Below are positions 36,904-45,270 of a DNA stretch of 64,000 nucleotides, piece by piece. The DNA comes from Paenibacillus durus (GTDB lineage Bacteria > Bacillota > Bacilli > Paenibacillales > Paenibacillaceae), in contig NZ_CP009288.1 of NCBI RefSeq assembly GCF_000756615.1, positions 124,001 to 188,000 on the forward strand. Direction: 5' to 3'. Below the pieces are notes generated by a model. The model had not been told where the DNA came from, did not search any database, and was given only the letters and a program-made list of their open reading frames with translations. The number at the start of each line of letters is the position of its first letter. The first letter of the stretch is position 1. The translations under genes and the position numbers were made by a program.

Positions 36904-37662
36904 ATGCTGGCCAAACGCATCATACCCTGCCTGGACGTTAAGGACGGACGGGTAGTAAAAGGCGTTAACTTTGTAAACCTGCGGGATGCCGGCGATCCGG
37001 TGGAACTCGCGGCGATTTACGACCGGGAAGGCGCGGATGAGCTGGTGTTCCTGGATATTTCCGCATCGGTGGAAGGACGGGCGACCATGGTCGAGGTCGT
37101 CCGCAGAACGGCGGGCGAGATCTCCATCCCGTTCACGGTGGGAGGAGGCATATCGGCCCCCGAGCATATGAAGACGATCTTACGCGCCGGAGCCGACAAG
37201 ATCGGCATTAACACTGCGGCCGTAAACAATCCTCAGCTCATTCTCGAAGGAGCGCGGCGGTTCGGTTCCCAGTGTATTGTAGTGGCGGTAGATGCCAAAT
37301 ATAATGAAAATTGGGGCGAGTGGGAAGTGTACACCCACGGAGGACGCAAGCCTTCCGGAATCAAGGCGCTGGAGTGGGTGAAACAGGCCGAGAAGCTGGG
37401 AGCGGGTGAGATTTTGCTCACCAGCATGGATGCCGACGGTACCAAGGACGGCTTTGATATAAAACTCACATCTGCTGTCAGTGATCTGGTGGATATTCCG
37501 GTGATCGCCTCGGGTGGAGCGGGAAAGATTGAGCATTTTTACGATGTGTTCACTGCGGGCAAGGCGGATGCCGGGCTTGCGGCGACCATTTTTCATTATA
37601 AGGAAATTGGGATCGGTGATTTGAAGGCCGACTTAAAACAAAAGGGTGTGGAGATCCGATGA
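36904..37662 (+). CDS. hisF: Imidazole glycerol phosphate synthase, cyclase subunit
   Basis: HisF uses ammonia from HisH to turn PRFAR into imidazole glycerol phosphate and AICAR. The 252-residue (beta/alpha)8 barrel has Asp11 in RIIPCLDVKDGRVVKG, the PFTVGGGI phosphate loop, VVAVDAKYNENWGEWEVYTHGG, the second catalytic Asp in SMDADGTKDGFD and VIASGGAGK. AAAGGAGGTATAACC precedes ATG, so translation is well served despite the repeat block upstream. The stop overlaps hisIE by four bases (ATGA). Confidence 0.97.
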   Translation: MLAKRIIPCLDVKDGRVVKGVNFVNLRDAGDPVELAAIYDREGADELVFLDISASVEGRATMVEVVRRTAGEISIPFTVGGGISAPEHMKTILRAGADKIGINTAAVNNPQLILEGARRFGSQCIVVAVDAKYNENWGEWEVYTHGGRKPSGIKALEWVKQAEKLGAGEILLTSMDADGTKDGFDIKLTSAVSDLVDIPVIASGGAGKIEHFYDVFTAGKADAGLAATIFHYKEIGIGDLKADLKQKGVEIR

Positions 37663-38384
37663 ACGAACAGCAAAATAAGGCGACATCTGAGCAGCAGGAA
37701 ATTTTGGAAGGAATACGCTGGAATGAAACCGGGCTTCTTCCGGCTATCGTGCAGGACGACACCACCCTGGAAGTGCTTATGTTCGCGTACATGAACCCGG
37801 AATCGCTGAAGCTGTCTCTGGAGAGCGGACAGACCTGGTTCTGGAGCCGTTCACGGGGGGAGCTGTGGCATAAGGGCGGCACTTCGGGCAACACACAGGC
37901 GATTACCTCGATACACTACGATTGTGACAGCGACACACTGCTTGTGAAGGTTAAACCGGAAGGGCCGGCCTGCCATACAGGCAAGGTGTCATGCTTCTAC
38001 CGCGAGCTTCCGCTCGGGAGCAAAGCTGGGGCAGCCAACCCGCAGACGGATGAATTACATAGCGGCGGCAGTCAGTCAACAGAGGCACGGTTTGCCGTGC
38101 TGGCCGAACTGGAGCGTGTTATCGCCGAGAGAGAGGCGGAGCGTCCGGAAGGAGCTTACACCACGTATCTGTTCGACAAGGGCGTTGACAAGATCCTGAA
38201 GAAGGTCGGCGAAGAAACGGCGGAAACGATTATTGCGGCCAAAAACAAGGATAATGCCGAGCTCCGGCTGGAAGTCAGCGATTTGATCTACCATCTGCTC
38301 GTCCTGTTGCAGGAGCGCAAGCTTCCGCTCGACGACATTATGGCAGAGCTCAGCGCGCGCCACGAGCGGCCCCGCCGCGATTAG
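37659..38384 (+). CDS. hisI: Bifunctional phosphoribosyl-AMP cyclohydrolase / phosphoribosyl-ATP pyrophosphatase
   Basis: This fused enzyme (HisIE) carries out steps 2 and 3 of histidine synthesis. The 241-residue protein has an N-terminal cyclohydrolase domain (to about residue 125) with HYDCDSDTLLVKVKPEGPACHTGKVSCFY, whose Asp and Cys residues bind Mg and Zn. A C-terminal pyrophosphohydrolase domain (about 145-230) follows, with GVDKILKKVGEETAETIIAAKN and ELRLEVSDLIYHLLVLL. The linker between the domains is Gly/Ser-rich. Its start overlaps the hisF stop. Confidence 0.95.
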   Translation: MNEQQNKATSEQQEILEGIRWNETGLLPAIVQDDTTLEVLMFAYMNPESLKLSLESGQTWFWSRSRGELWHKGGTSGNTQAITSIHYDCDSDTLLVKVKPEGPACHTGKVSCFYRELPLGSKAGAANPQTDELHSGGSQSTEARFAVLAELERVIAEREAERPEGAYTTYLFDKGVDKILKKVGEETAETIIAAKNKDNAELRLEVSDLIYHLLVLLQERKLPLDDIMAELSARHERPRRD

Positions 38385-38402
38385 TACAGAAGGGAGCCTC
38401 CC

Positions 38403-39230
38403 ATGCATATCGATTATCATACCCATCACGAGCGCTGCGGACATGCCGTAGGCAAGCTCGAAGATTACGTTCGCCGGGGCATCGAACTCGGCCTTAAGCA
38501 GCTCGGCCTGTCGGATCATCTGCCGCTGGTTCATGTCGACCCGGCGCAGTATTATCCGGAGATGGCTATGCCGCTTGAGGAGCTTCCCCGCTATGTCGAG
38601 GAATGTCTGGCCCTGAAGGAGCGTTACCGGGGAGTCATTGATATCCGGGTAGGGCTTGAAGCCGATTATATCGAAGGCTATGAAGAGGAGATCCGCGAAC
38701 TTCTCGCTCCTTACCCTTGGGATTACCTGATCGGCTCGGTGCATTTTCTGGGCGAGTGGGATATTACCGACTTCCGGCAGGTTCACGGCTGGGAAGGCCA
38801 AGATCCCCTTGCGGTCTACCGGCGTTATTATCAAGCCATAAGCAAGGCTGCATCTTCGGGGATATACGATATAATAGGGCATATGGATGTCATCAAAAGA
38901 TTCGGCTATGGACCGGATACACCAGAAGGGCAGGCGGAAGTGAAGGAGCTTGAGCTGAGCGCGCTGCGGAGAATAGCGGATGCGGGAATCGCGATGGAAC
39001 TGAACGCTTCCGGCCTGTTCAAGCCGTGTGCGGAGATGTTTCCGGCTCCGCATGTGCTGAAGCAAGCGCTTGAGCTGGGCATCCCGCTGACGCTGGGCTC
39101 GGACGCCCATGATCCGGCCAAGCTTGGTGAAGGCCTTGCGGAGGCTCGCAAGCTGCTGTGGGATACGGGATTCCGTGAACTCGCGGTGTTTGAAGGCCGC
39201 TGCCGGGAAATGGTCTCTTTTGAAGGATAA
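38403..39230 (+). CDS. hisJ: Histidinol-phosphatase, PHP family
   Basis: HisJ dephosphorylates histidinol phosphate before HisD acts, and supplies the activity that HisB lacks here. The 275-residue PHP-type phosphoesterase begins DYHTHHERCGHA, the first metal motif. It has GLSDHLPL, a GLEADYI segment, HIDVIKRFG-like GHMDVIKRFGYG, and LGSDAHDPAKLG for further metal ligands. It is placed at the end of the his genes; in B. subtilis hisJ is unlinked, so the operon is more complete here. GAAGGGAGCC precedes ATG. Confidence 0.93.
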   Translation: MHIDYHTHHERCGHAVGKLEDYVRRGIELGLKQLGLSDHLPLVHVDPAQYYPEMAMPLEELPRYVEECLALKERYRGVIDIRVGLEADYIEGYEEEIRELLAPYPWDYLIGSVHFLGEWDITDFRQVHGWEGQDPLAVYRRYYQAISKAASSGIYDIIGHMDVIKRFGYGPDTPEGQAEVKELELSALRRIADAGIAMELNASGLFKPCAEMFPAPHVLKQALELGIPLTLGSDAHDPAKLGEGLAEARKLLWDTGFRELAVFEGRCREMVSFEG

Positions 39231-39252
39231 TGAATGAATTAAGGAGGGCGCT

Positions 39253-40203
39253 ATGCAGCACCATACATTGCGTATTTTTTCCGGGTCGTCCAATCCGAAG
39301 CTGGCTGCGGATATTGCCTCAAGGCTTGGCGCGGAGCTGGGGAAGATTAAGCTGACCCGCTTCAAGAGTGGCGAGATTTATGTGCATTACGAAGAAAGCA
39401 TCCGGAATTGCGATGTCTTTTTGGTGCAATCTCTCTCCCATCCCATCAATGAGCTGTTTGTCGAGCTATTGGTAATGATAGACGCCGCGAAACGGGCGTC
39501 GGCGCGAACGGTCAATATTATCGTTCCGTACTACGGCTATGCCCGTCAAGAGCGCAAGTCCGCACCAAGAGAGCCAATCTCCGCCAAAATGGTTGCCGAC
39601 GTGCTGACGACAGCCGGGGCTACGCGCGTACTGACCATTGATCTGCATGCGGCGGCGATCCAGGGCTTCTTCAACATTCCGGTGGATCACCTGACGGCGC
39701 TTGACCTGATCAGCGGCTATCTGAAGGCAAAGAACTTGTCCGATGTGGTGGTTGTTTCGCCTGATGCCGGGCGTGCTTCCACGGCCGAGAAGCTGGCAAG
39801 CAAGCTGGATTCGCCATTTGCCATTATGATCAAGAAGCGTCCGGCCCATAACGAATCGGTCATAACCCACGTCATTGGCGATGTGGAGGGACGGACTCCG
39901 GTCATTATCGAAGACCTGATCGATACGGGAACTACTATTGTCAATGTTGTCGAAGGACTGAAGGAGAGAGGGGCCAAGGACAGCATCGTCTGCGCCACGC
40001 ATGGATTGTTCTCGGGTCCGGCGATCGAACGGCTGGATCACCCCGGAATTGAGGAAGTGGTGGTAACTGATTCCATCGAGCTGCCTGCCGACCATTCCGA
40101 CTGCTTCACCGTTCTCTCGGTCGCTCCAATGCTGGCGAGGGCCATAAGTATTATTATCGAGGGCGGTTCTATAGACAAATTGTTTGGAGACGCGGGAATA
40201 TAA
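39253..40203 (+). CDS. prs: Ribose-phosphate pyrophosphokinase (PRPP synthetase), his-linked paralogue
   Basis: Prs makes PRPP from ribose 5-phosphate and ATP; PRPP is the substrate of HisG. The 316-residue protein has IFSGSSNPKLAADIASRLG, the flexible loop IVPYYGYARQERKSAPREPISAK, LTIDLHAAAIQGFF, VVVSPDAGRASTAEKLA and the PRPP motif VIIEDLIDTGTTIV (the canonical form is DDIIDTAGT, so it deviates slightly). The main housekeeping prs usually lies next to glmU, so this is probably a second copy serving the his operon. AAGGAGG precedes ATG. A terminator overlaps its stop codon. Confidence 0.93.
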   Translation: MQHHTLRIFSGSSNPKLAADIASRLGAELGKIKLTRFKSGEIYVHYEESIRNCDVFLVQSLSHPINELFVELLVMIDAAKRASARTVNIIVPYYGYARQERKSAPREPISAKMVADVLTTAGATRVLTIDLHAAAIQGFFNIPVDHLTALDLISGYLKAKNLSDVVVVSPDAGRASTAEKLASKLDSPFAIMIKKRPAHNESVITHVIGDVEGRTPVIIEDLIDTGTTIVNVVEGLKERGAKDSIVCATHGLFSGPAIERLDHPGIEEVVVTDSIELPADHSDCFTVLSVAPMLARAISIIIEGGSIDKLFGDAGI

Positions 40204-40220
40204 CATTCCCCGTCTTTTTT
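40188..40220 (+). terminator. his operon-prs terminator
   Basis: AGACG-C-GGGAAT (40188-40199) pairs with ATTCCC-CGTCT (40205-40215) with one bulge, followed by T6. It begins inside the last codons of prs. Confidence 0.93.
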
Positions 40221-40265
40221 CATCTCTAGAATGAAATAAGATACGGTTTCAGGCTCCCGTTCAAC

Positions 40266-40296
40266 TTGAAAACCTCTTTCGGTTTTATGGTATACT
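40266..40296 (+). promoter_or_regulatory. Promoter of the TPR gene-trxB unit
   Basis: TTGAAA (40266-40271), a 19-nt spacer, and an extended -10, TGGTATACT (TATACT at 40291-40296). The expected start is 40302-40304, which is where the structured leader begins. Confidence 0.65.
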
Positions 40297-40300
40297 GTGT

Positions 40301-40418
40301 GAAGACAGCCGGGGCCGACCCTGGTAACGGCAAACGTGAAGTTTGGAGAACCGCTCGGGCAAAGCGAGTCTTCTGTTGGAAAGAGGGTTAGGGAGCTTAC
40401 AAGGAGGTGCCAGCTTCC
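40301..40418 (+). promoter_or_regulatory. Structured leader RNA of unknown class
   Basis: GAAGAC (40301-40306) pairs with GTCTTC (40368-40373) and closes a multi-branch junction. Inside it are a CCGGGG-CCGA-CCCTGG hairpin (40309-40324), CAAAC-GTGAA-GTTTG (40331-40345) and CGCT/AGCG (40352-40366). Downstream, GGGAGCT (40391-40397) can pair with AGCTTCC (40412-40418), so that the ribosome site AAGGAGG sits in the loop just before the ATG. I could not match it to a riboswitch class that I can recall. Confidence 0.5.
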
Positions 40419-41801
40419 ATGATAGAAAAGATTTCAGAGATTGATGACGGGACAGGAAACGTTATCCCCGTCGCTCTGAACGCTAACTTTTTCTTTGAAA
40501 GAGCCGTCCGTTCGCTGGATCGCTTTCAATATGAAAAAGCACTGAAAAATTTCCGCAAAGCGGCTGAATATGAACCGGAAAATCCGGTTAATCATTGCAA
40601 TATGGCGGGTATACTGTCGGAGATGGGAGATTACGAGGCGTCTAACGCCATTCTGGCCCATGTACTGGAACAGGTGGACCCGTCAATGACGGAATGCCAT
40701 TTTTATATGGCCAATAACTTTGCCAATATGGAAAGCTTCGAGGAAGCGGAGCGCTCGCTCGTGACATATCTTGAGGAGGATGCGAACGGGGAGTTCCTAG
40801 CGGAATCGGAGGAGCTGATGGAGCTGCTGCACTACGAGCTCGACCGTCCTGTTTCGCTGAACCGGATCCGCAGCCGGGAAGGGGCGGTAGAACATGACCG
40901 TGCCCGGGGCCTGCTGGAAGAAGGGAAATTTCCGGAGGCGGTTCGTCTCTTGGAACAGATCACTGAGGGAACTCCCGATTTTTTGGCGGCGCATAATAAT
41001 CTGGCTTTGGCGCATTTTTATATGGGCCGGTTTGCCAAGGCGAAGGAATGTATTGCGCGGGTGCTGGAGAAGGAGCCAGGAAATTTGCATGCGCTCTGCA
41101 ATCTGGCGATTTTCCTGCAATACGAAGGGGACCGGAGCGCGCTGGATGGGCTGCTGCGCACGTTGGAGGTCACCGTTCCATTCCACCGGGAGCATGTCTT
41201 CAAGCTTGCGACGACGATGGGCATTCTGGGACGGCACAGAGTTGCTTATGGTCATTTCCGCCGTCTGCTGAAAGACGAGGAGATCAGCGGTGACGCTGGG
41301 CTGTATCATTACTGTGCAGCCGCAGCCTGCAACAGCGGACTGCGGCTGGAGGCCGAGCGCTGCTGGCGGCAGGCCGCCAAGCTCGACCCGGAGTCGGAGG
41401 TGCCCCGGTTCTTCTTGAACCTGCTGCATCAGTCGACGGCGGAGGGTTCGGAACTGCCAGCCGTTAGCTATAACTATCAGCTCCCATTTCAGGAGCAGCT
41501 TAAGCTGTGGAAGGCCAATAAAGGCAGCTTTGTTGAGCAGGTTAGGGTAAATCCGCTGCTGCGCTCGTCCTTCTTCTGGGCGCTGCGGTACGGAGATGCC
41601 AGCTTGAAGCGGCAGGTCACCGAAGCGCTGACTTGGATCGGCGACGAAGAGATGGCCGGAGCCCTCAAGGAACTGCTTAACGAGCCGGTACAGGACGGAA
41701 AGCAGGAGGAATCCGGTCTTCTCCGCCTGCAGAAGCTTATTGGTATGGAGACGGACAAGGAACCGCGCCCCGAAGAAAAAGAAAGGCTTCCGCGCGGCTA
41801 G
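40419..41801 (+). CDS. TPR-repeat protein (YvcD-like)
   Basis: This 460-residue soluble protein with tetratricopeptide repeats has FQYEKALKNFRKAAEYEPENPVNHCNMAGILSEMGDYEASNAIL near the N-terminus and LAAHNNLALAHFYMGRFAKAKECIARVLEKEPGNLHALCNLAIFL near residue 195. These are clear TPR units; further degenerate ones follow. No catalytic domain is seen, so it is probably a protein-binding scaffold. It is directly upstream of trxB, as yvcD is in B. subtilis. ATG 40419 has AAGGAGG eleven bases upstream; the GTG at 40407 overlaps that site. A structured leader precedes it. Confidence 0.85.
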   Translation: MIEKISEIDDGTGNVIPVALNANFFFERAVRSLDRFQYEKALKNFRKAAEYEPENPVNHCNMAGILSEMGDYEASNAILAHVLEQVDPSMTECHFYMANNFANMESFEEAERSLVTYLEEDANGEFLAESEELMELLHYELDRPVSLNRIRSREGAVEHDRARGLLEEGKFPEAVRLLEQITEGTPDFLAAHNNLALAHFYMGRFAKAKECIARVLEKEPGNLHALCNLAIFLQYEGDRSALDGLLRTLEVTVPFHREHVFKLATTMGILGRHRVAYGHFRRLLKDEEISGDAGLYHYCAAAACNSGLRLEAERCWRQAAKLDPESEVPRFFLNLLHQSTAEGSELPAVSYNYQLPFQEQLKLWKANKGSFVEQVRVNPLLRSSFFWALRYGDASLKRQVTEALTWIGDEEMAGALKELLNEPVQDGKQEESGLLRLQKLIGMETDKEPRPEEKERLPRG

Positions 41802-41908
41802 CAGTCCGGGTGCGGAGCCCCGGGATTGTCCCCTTTAGGCATAATAGGGATAACATGCTTGGCATACAGCCAAACTTTATAATAATCCGTTTGCGAGGAG
41901 GGCTTAAG

Positions 41909-42862
41909 ATGTATAAATCTATTGTAATTGGAACCGGTCCAGCCGGTCTAACCGCCGCCATTTATTTGGCGCGCGCGAATTTGAATCCGCTGGTGATTGA
42001 AGGCTTGCAGCCGGGCGGACAGCTGACAACGACGACGGAAGTGGAGAACTTTCCCGGATTCCCGGAAGGCATTCTCGGACCGGATCTTATGGACAATATG
42101 CGCAAGCAAGCGGAACGCTTCGGGGCTGAATTCAAGAGCGCCTGGGTTGAGTCCGTCGATTTCTCGCAGCGGCCCTTTAAAGTGAATGTGGACGGCCTTG
42201 GCGTGCTGGAAGCGGAAACGGTCATTATCTCAACGGGCGCTTCGGCCAGGTATCTCGGCATCCCCGGAGAGCAGGACAATGTGGGGCGCGGAGTCAGCAC
42301 CTGCGCTACCTGCGACGGCTTCTTCTTCCGCGGGAAGAAGATCATTGTCGTAGGAGGCGGCGACTCCGCGATGGAGGAAGCGGGCTTCCTGACGCGGTTT
42401 GCAAGCAATGTAACGCTGGTGCACCGCCGCGAGGAGCTGCGGGCGTCCAAGATTATGCAGGACCGCGCAAAAGAAAACAGCAAAGTTTCATGGGCGCTGA
42501 ACCGCACTCCGCTGGAAGTTGTGACCGGCGAGACCGGAGTGAAAGGACTGCTTGTCCGCGATAACGAGAGTGGTAAGGAAGAACTCATTGAATCCGACGG
42601 CGTCTTCGTGGCGATTGGCCATACGCCGAATACCGCTTTTCTCGGCGGCCAGATCACAACCGACGCGAACGGCTATATCGTGGTCCGTCCGGGCACAACA
42701 GAGACGAACATCCCAGGTGTATTTGCCTGCGGTGACGTTCAGGATACCCGGTATCGTCAGGCCATTTCAGCAGCGGGTTCGGGCTGTATGGCGGCGATGG
42801 ACGCCGAGAAGTATCTTGAAGGCTCGATGGTGCACGACTGGAGCGAGACACTGGATAAATAA
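41909..42862 (+). CDS. trxB: Thioredoxin reductase
   Basis: This NADPH-dependent flavoenzyme keeps thioredoxin reduced. The 317-residue protein has FAD-binding GTGPAGLTAAIYLARA at the N-terminus, redox-active Cys132-Ala-Thr-Cys135 followed by DG, the NADPH motif VVGGGDSAMEEAGFLTRFA with HRREELRASKIM, and GVFACGDVQDTRYRQAISAAGSG near the end. GAGGAGG lies before ATG 41909. The in-frame start at 41810 adds 33 residues not found in the family and has no ribosome site. Confidence 0.97.
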   Translation: MYKSIVIGTGPAGLTAAIYLARANLNPLVIEGLQPGGQLTTTTEVENFPGFPEGILGPDLMDNMRKQAERFGAEFKSAWVESVDFSQRPFKVNVDGLGVLEAETVIISTGASARYLGIPGEQDNVGRGVSTCATCDGFFFRGKKIIVVGGGDSAMEEAGFLTRFASNVTLVHRREELRASKIMQDRAKENSKVSWALNRTPLEVVTGETGVKGLLVRDNESGKEELIESDGVFVAIGHTPNTAFLGGQITTDANGYIVVRPGTTETNIPGVFACGDVQDTRYRQAISAAGSGCMAAMDAEKYLEGSMVHDWSETLDK

Positions 42863-42901
42863 TAAGGCCGGGAGCCTTCAAGCGGCGATAATCCGAAACT
42901 T

Positions 42902-42948
42902 ATAAAGAAGCCAAGCTTCACCTGAAACGGGAAGCTTGGCTTCTTTGC
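42902..42948. terminator. Bidirectional terminator between trxB and the SgrR-like gene
   Basis: AAAGAAGCCAAGCTTC (42904-42919) and GAAGCTTGGCTTCTTT (42931-42946) form a perfect 16-bp stem with an 11-nt loop. It lies between two convergent genes. Confidence 0.88.
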
Positions 42949-42959
42949 GTGAAATCATT

Positions 42960-44849
42960 CTATCCAAGCCGAATGCCTTTACTCCCTAATTCCCCGAGGG
43001 AATGCGGCTGGAACCAGACGGTGCGGAAGTCGAGCCAGCCGCATGAATTCAGATTGATTCCCTGGATGGAGGAATGGAACCGGGTGTTACTCTTCTTATG
43101 GAGCAGAAAGAGAACGCTGCATGATTGACGCAGCAGCTCTTCCAGCTCATAGAGTCTGTGCCAGCGGCTGTGCGGGTCGGAGTCGGACATCACCGCACGA
43201 GCCGAAGCTTCTACAGTCTCCCGCATGCCGTCCGCCAAGGCTGAAGGAAAAAATCCTTTTTGCAAGTATAATTCCAGATCCTGGATTTCGTCATTGCCGA
43301 GAACGACCTCATATAGCTGGCAATCATCCTCTGGCGAAAAGCCCGGACCCGCCATATCCTCCGCCTTGCGCACCTTAATTTCCATGCGGATGCCGAGATC
43401 GCGGCAGCGCTGCTGAATCCACTGTGCGTCGGTGACATGGCGGCTTCGGGTTGACAACAGTATCGTCTCTCCCCGGTAACCGCTTTGCTCTAACAGCCGG
43501 TAAATATCCGCTGCATCCGGCGACGGTTCCATTCTTTCCACCTCGTCAGCCGCTCCGCTGCGGTGAGTGCGAAATCCTCGCGCTGGGTAAATTCGGTTCT
43601 CCCCAAGATCTGCAATCATCCGCTTACGGTCAATGATCAGATCAAGCGCCCGCCGGAAGGCGAGGCTGCTCTGGGGTCCTTCCTTGCGCTGGTTAAAGAC
43701 CAGCATGCTGCAGCCCGGAGAAATCGTCTCCACCTCACGCCATTCGGCGTCCGGGCCGGCGCTTTTTCGCAAATATCCATTGTAAACATTCTGTTCCGTG
43801 CAGGAGGCGCGGGACCAGTCCGGCTCCTTTAGCATCCCCGCATCCTGCTCGGACAGGTGTATGATTTCTACCCGGTCGATGTGCGGCCTGCCCCGAAAAT
43901 GGGATGAAAAAGCCTCCAATACGCAGATGCTTTCATCATGCCGGACCAGCTTGAACGACCCGGTTCCCACCGGCTGTCTCATAAAGGCGGCTTCATCGGC
44001 TCCGCACAGGTCTGCGGGAAGGATGGAGGACGCTTTGACGGAAAGAAGGTGGAGAAAGAGATAATTGGGTCCTGTGAGCGTAATGTGGACCGTTTTGCGG
44101 TCCAGCATGCGGATATCGGATATTCCCGTAAACATCCAGCTCTGCTCATAGCGCTCCGGATTCAGCCGCAGCCGGTCGAAGGTATAGATGACATCCTGGG
44201 CCGTCACTTCCCTGCCGTGATGGAAGCTTACGCCTTTTCTCAGGTGGATGATCCATTCGCTGCAGTCGGGCGAGCTTTCCCAGAAATGGGCAATGGAAGG
44301 CCGAAAGGTTTCGCTAATCGGATCGAAATCAACCAGCGTATCGTAAATATGCCCAATAATATGCGAGTCGAAAGCAAAATAAATCGCAGCGGGGTCGAGC
44401 GTTACAATGGAGCGCTGCACCGGGAACCGGAGCGCATCCAGCACGGTGTCGGTACCCAAAGTCCGGGTAAAGCCCATGCCCCCTGAGAGCCACTCCAGGA
44501 ATCCGTTCTTGACCTGCGCGGACTCGCCGAAGCGGTCGATCAGTTCGAGCGCTCCTTTGACATCGCCTTTTTTCGTTTGAGCTATGGCTTCTTCAAGCAG
44601 TATATCCTGCGCGTCGGCGAGAAAAGTGAGCATGGAGGAATTCCCCCGCCCAAGCCCGGGCTGCCAGCTAATCCATCCAAGATCGGAAAGTTTGCGGAGG
44701 ACGATCTTAACGTTGCGCGGAGTACAATGCCATATCTCGGTCAGCGTTTGAACCGTGGCGGGAAAGGGAATATTCAGTTCGCGGTCGGCGTAAGACGATC
44801 GAAGCTCAAGAAATTGCAGAGTGGCCAGCAAAGGGACAACCTCCTTCAT
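42960..44849 (-). CDS. SgrR-like regulator with solute-binding domain
   Basis: This 629-residue fusion has an N-terminal winged-helix region (about 1-110; TVQTLTEIWHCTPRNVKIVLRKLSDLGWISWQPGLGRG) and a periplasmic oligopeptide-binding-type domain (SBP_bac_5, about 150-600). The latter has LRFPVQRSIVTLDPAA, HIYDTLVDFDP, HLRKGVSFHHGREVTAQDVIYTFDRL and QPVGTGSFKL. No signal peptide precedes it, so it is cytoplasmic and probably senses a small ligand, as E. coli SgrR does for sugar-phosphate stress. No transporter gene lies beside it on either strand, so its target is not evident. AAGGAGG-like GGTTGTCCC context is weak; ATG 44849 fits the family N-terminus. Confidence 0.85.
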   Translation of the reverse strand: MKEVVPLLATLQFLELRSSYADRELNIPFPATVQTLTEIWHCTPRNVKIVLRKLSDLGWISWQPGLGRGNSSMLTFLADAQDILLEEAIAQTKKGDVKGALELIDRFGESAQVKNGFLEWLSGGMGFTRTLGTDTVLDALRFPVQRSIVTLDPAAIYFAFDSHIIGHIYDTLVDFDPISETFRPSIAHFWESSPDCSEWIIHLRKGVSFHHGREVTAQDVIYTFDRLRLNPERYEQSWMFTGISDIRMLDRKTVHITLTGPNYLFLHLLSVKASSILPADLCGADEAAFMRQPVGTGSFKLVRHDESICVLEAFSSHFRGRPHIDRVEIIHLSEQDAGMLKEPDWSRASCTEQNVYNGYLRKSAGPDAEWREVETISPGCSMLVFNQRKEGPQSSLAFRRALDLIIDRKRMIADLGENRIYPARGFRTHRSGAADEVERMEPSPDAADIYRLLEQSGYRGETILLSTRSRHVTDAQWIQQRCRDLGIRMEIKVRKAEDMAGPGFSPEDDCQLYEVVLGNDEIQDLELYLQKGFFPSALADGMRETVEASARAVMSDSDPHSRWHRLYELEELLRQSCSVLFLLHKKSNTRFHSSIQGINLNSCGWLDFRTVWFQPHSLGELGSKGIRLG

Positions 44850-44966
44850 TCAGCAAAAAAGGTGAAGCGAATAATTCGGATTATACCCTTTTTACCCCTT
44901 TTGGAAAAGGTATACTAAAAATAACATCCGGATGTGAGATACGGCAAAGAAAGGGGCAGGATCATT

Positions 44967-45149
44967 GTGATTGTGATTCATCCTGCAATAGCGGAAATGT
45001 TGATGGAGAAGAACCGGGAAGAGCTTGATTGTCTGGCAGACAGACAGTGGAGAATACAGGCTGCCGAGAACGTTAAGAGCAGGCAATTGAAGCGAGAGAG
45101 AGGGAACCTATGGTCCTTGGCTTTAAAAAGAATTCGCAGAACGTTGTGA
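44967..45149 (+). CDS. Small hypothetical protein
   Basis: A possible 60-residue protein starting at GTG 44967, ten bases after AAAGGGG. It has a short hydrophobic start (IVIHPAIAEML) and then a highly charged helix rich in Glu, Arg and Lys ending LKRIRRTL. It is divergent from the SgrR-like gene and could be regulated with it. No family is recognised, and it may be a chance frame. Confidence 0.4.
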   Translation: MIVIHPAIAEMLMEKNREELDCLADRQWRIQAAENVKSRQLKRERGNLWSLALKRIRRTL

Positions 45150-45227
45150 TGCGGCCGGAAAAGGTCGGTTCACCGCTTTTGCTGCCGGAAATATCCCTTT
45201 ATTTAAAATGTAGAAAAATCGCAACCC

Positions 45228-45243
45228 TGTGACCCACGTCATA
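45228..45243. promoter_or_regulatory. CRP/FNR-like site upstream of the DUF438 gene
   Basis: TGTGACCCACGTCATA matches the TGTGA-N6-TCACA dyad at nine of ten positions, about 140 bases before the gene. Confidence 0.45.
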
Positions 45244-45270
45244 AAATATTCTTTTCCCCTTGTGATACGA

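Noticed and set aside
38076..39365. 429-codon open frame on the minus strand
   Set aside because: Antisense to hisIE, hisJ and prs, all of which are clear by motif.
40301..40380. c-di-GMP (GEMM) riboswitch or tRNA
   Set aside because: The GGCAAA-like pieces do not follow the GEMM layout, and there is no tRNA T-loop GTTCRA or 7-bp acceptor. It is kept only as an unknown structured leader.
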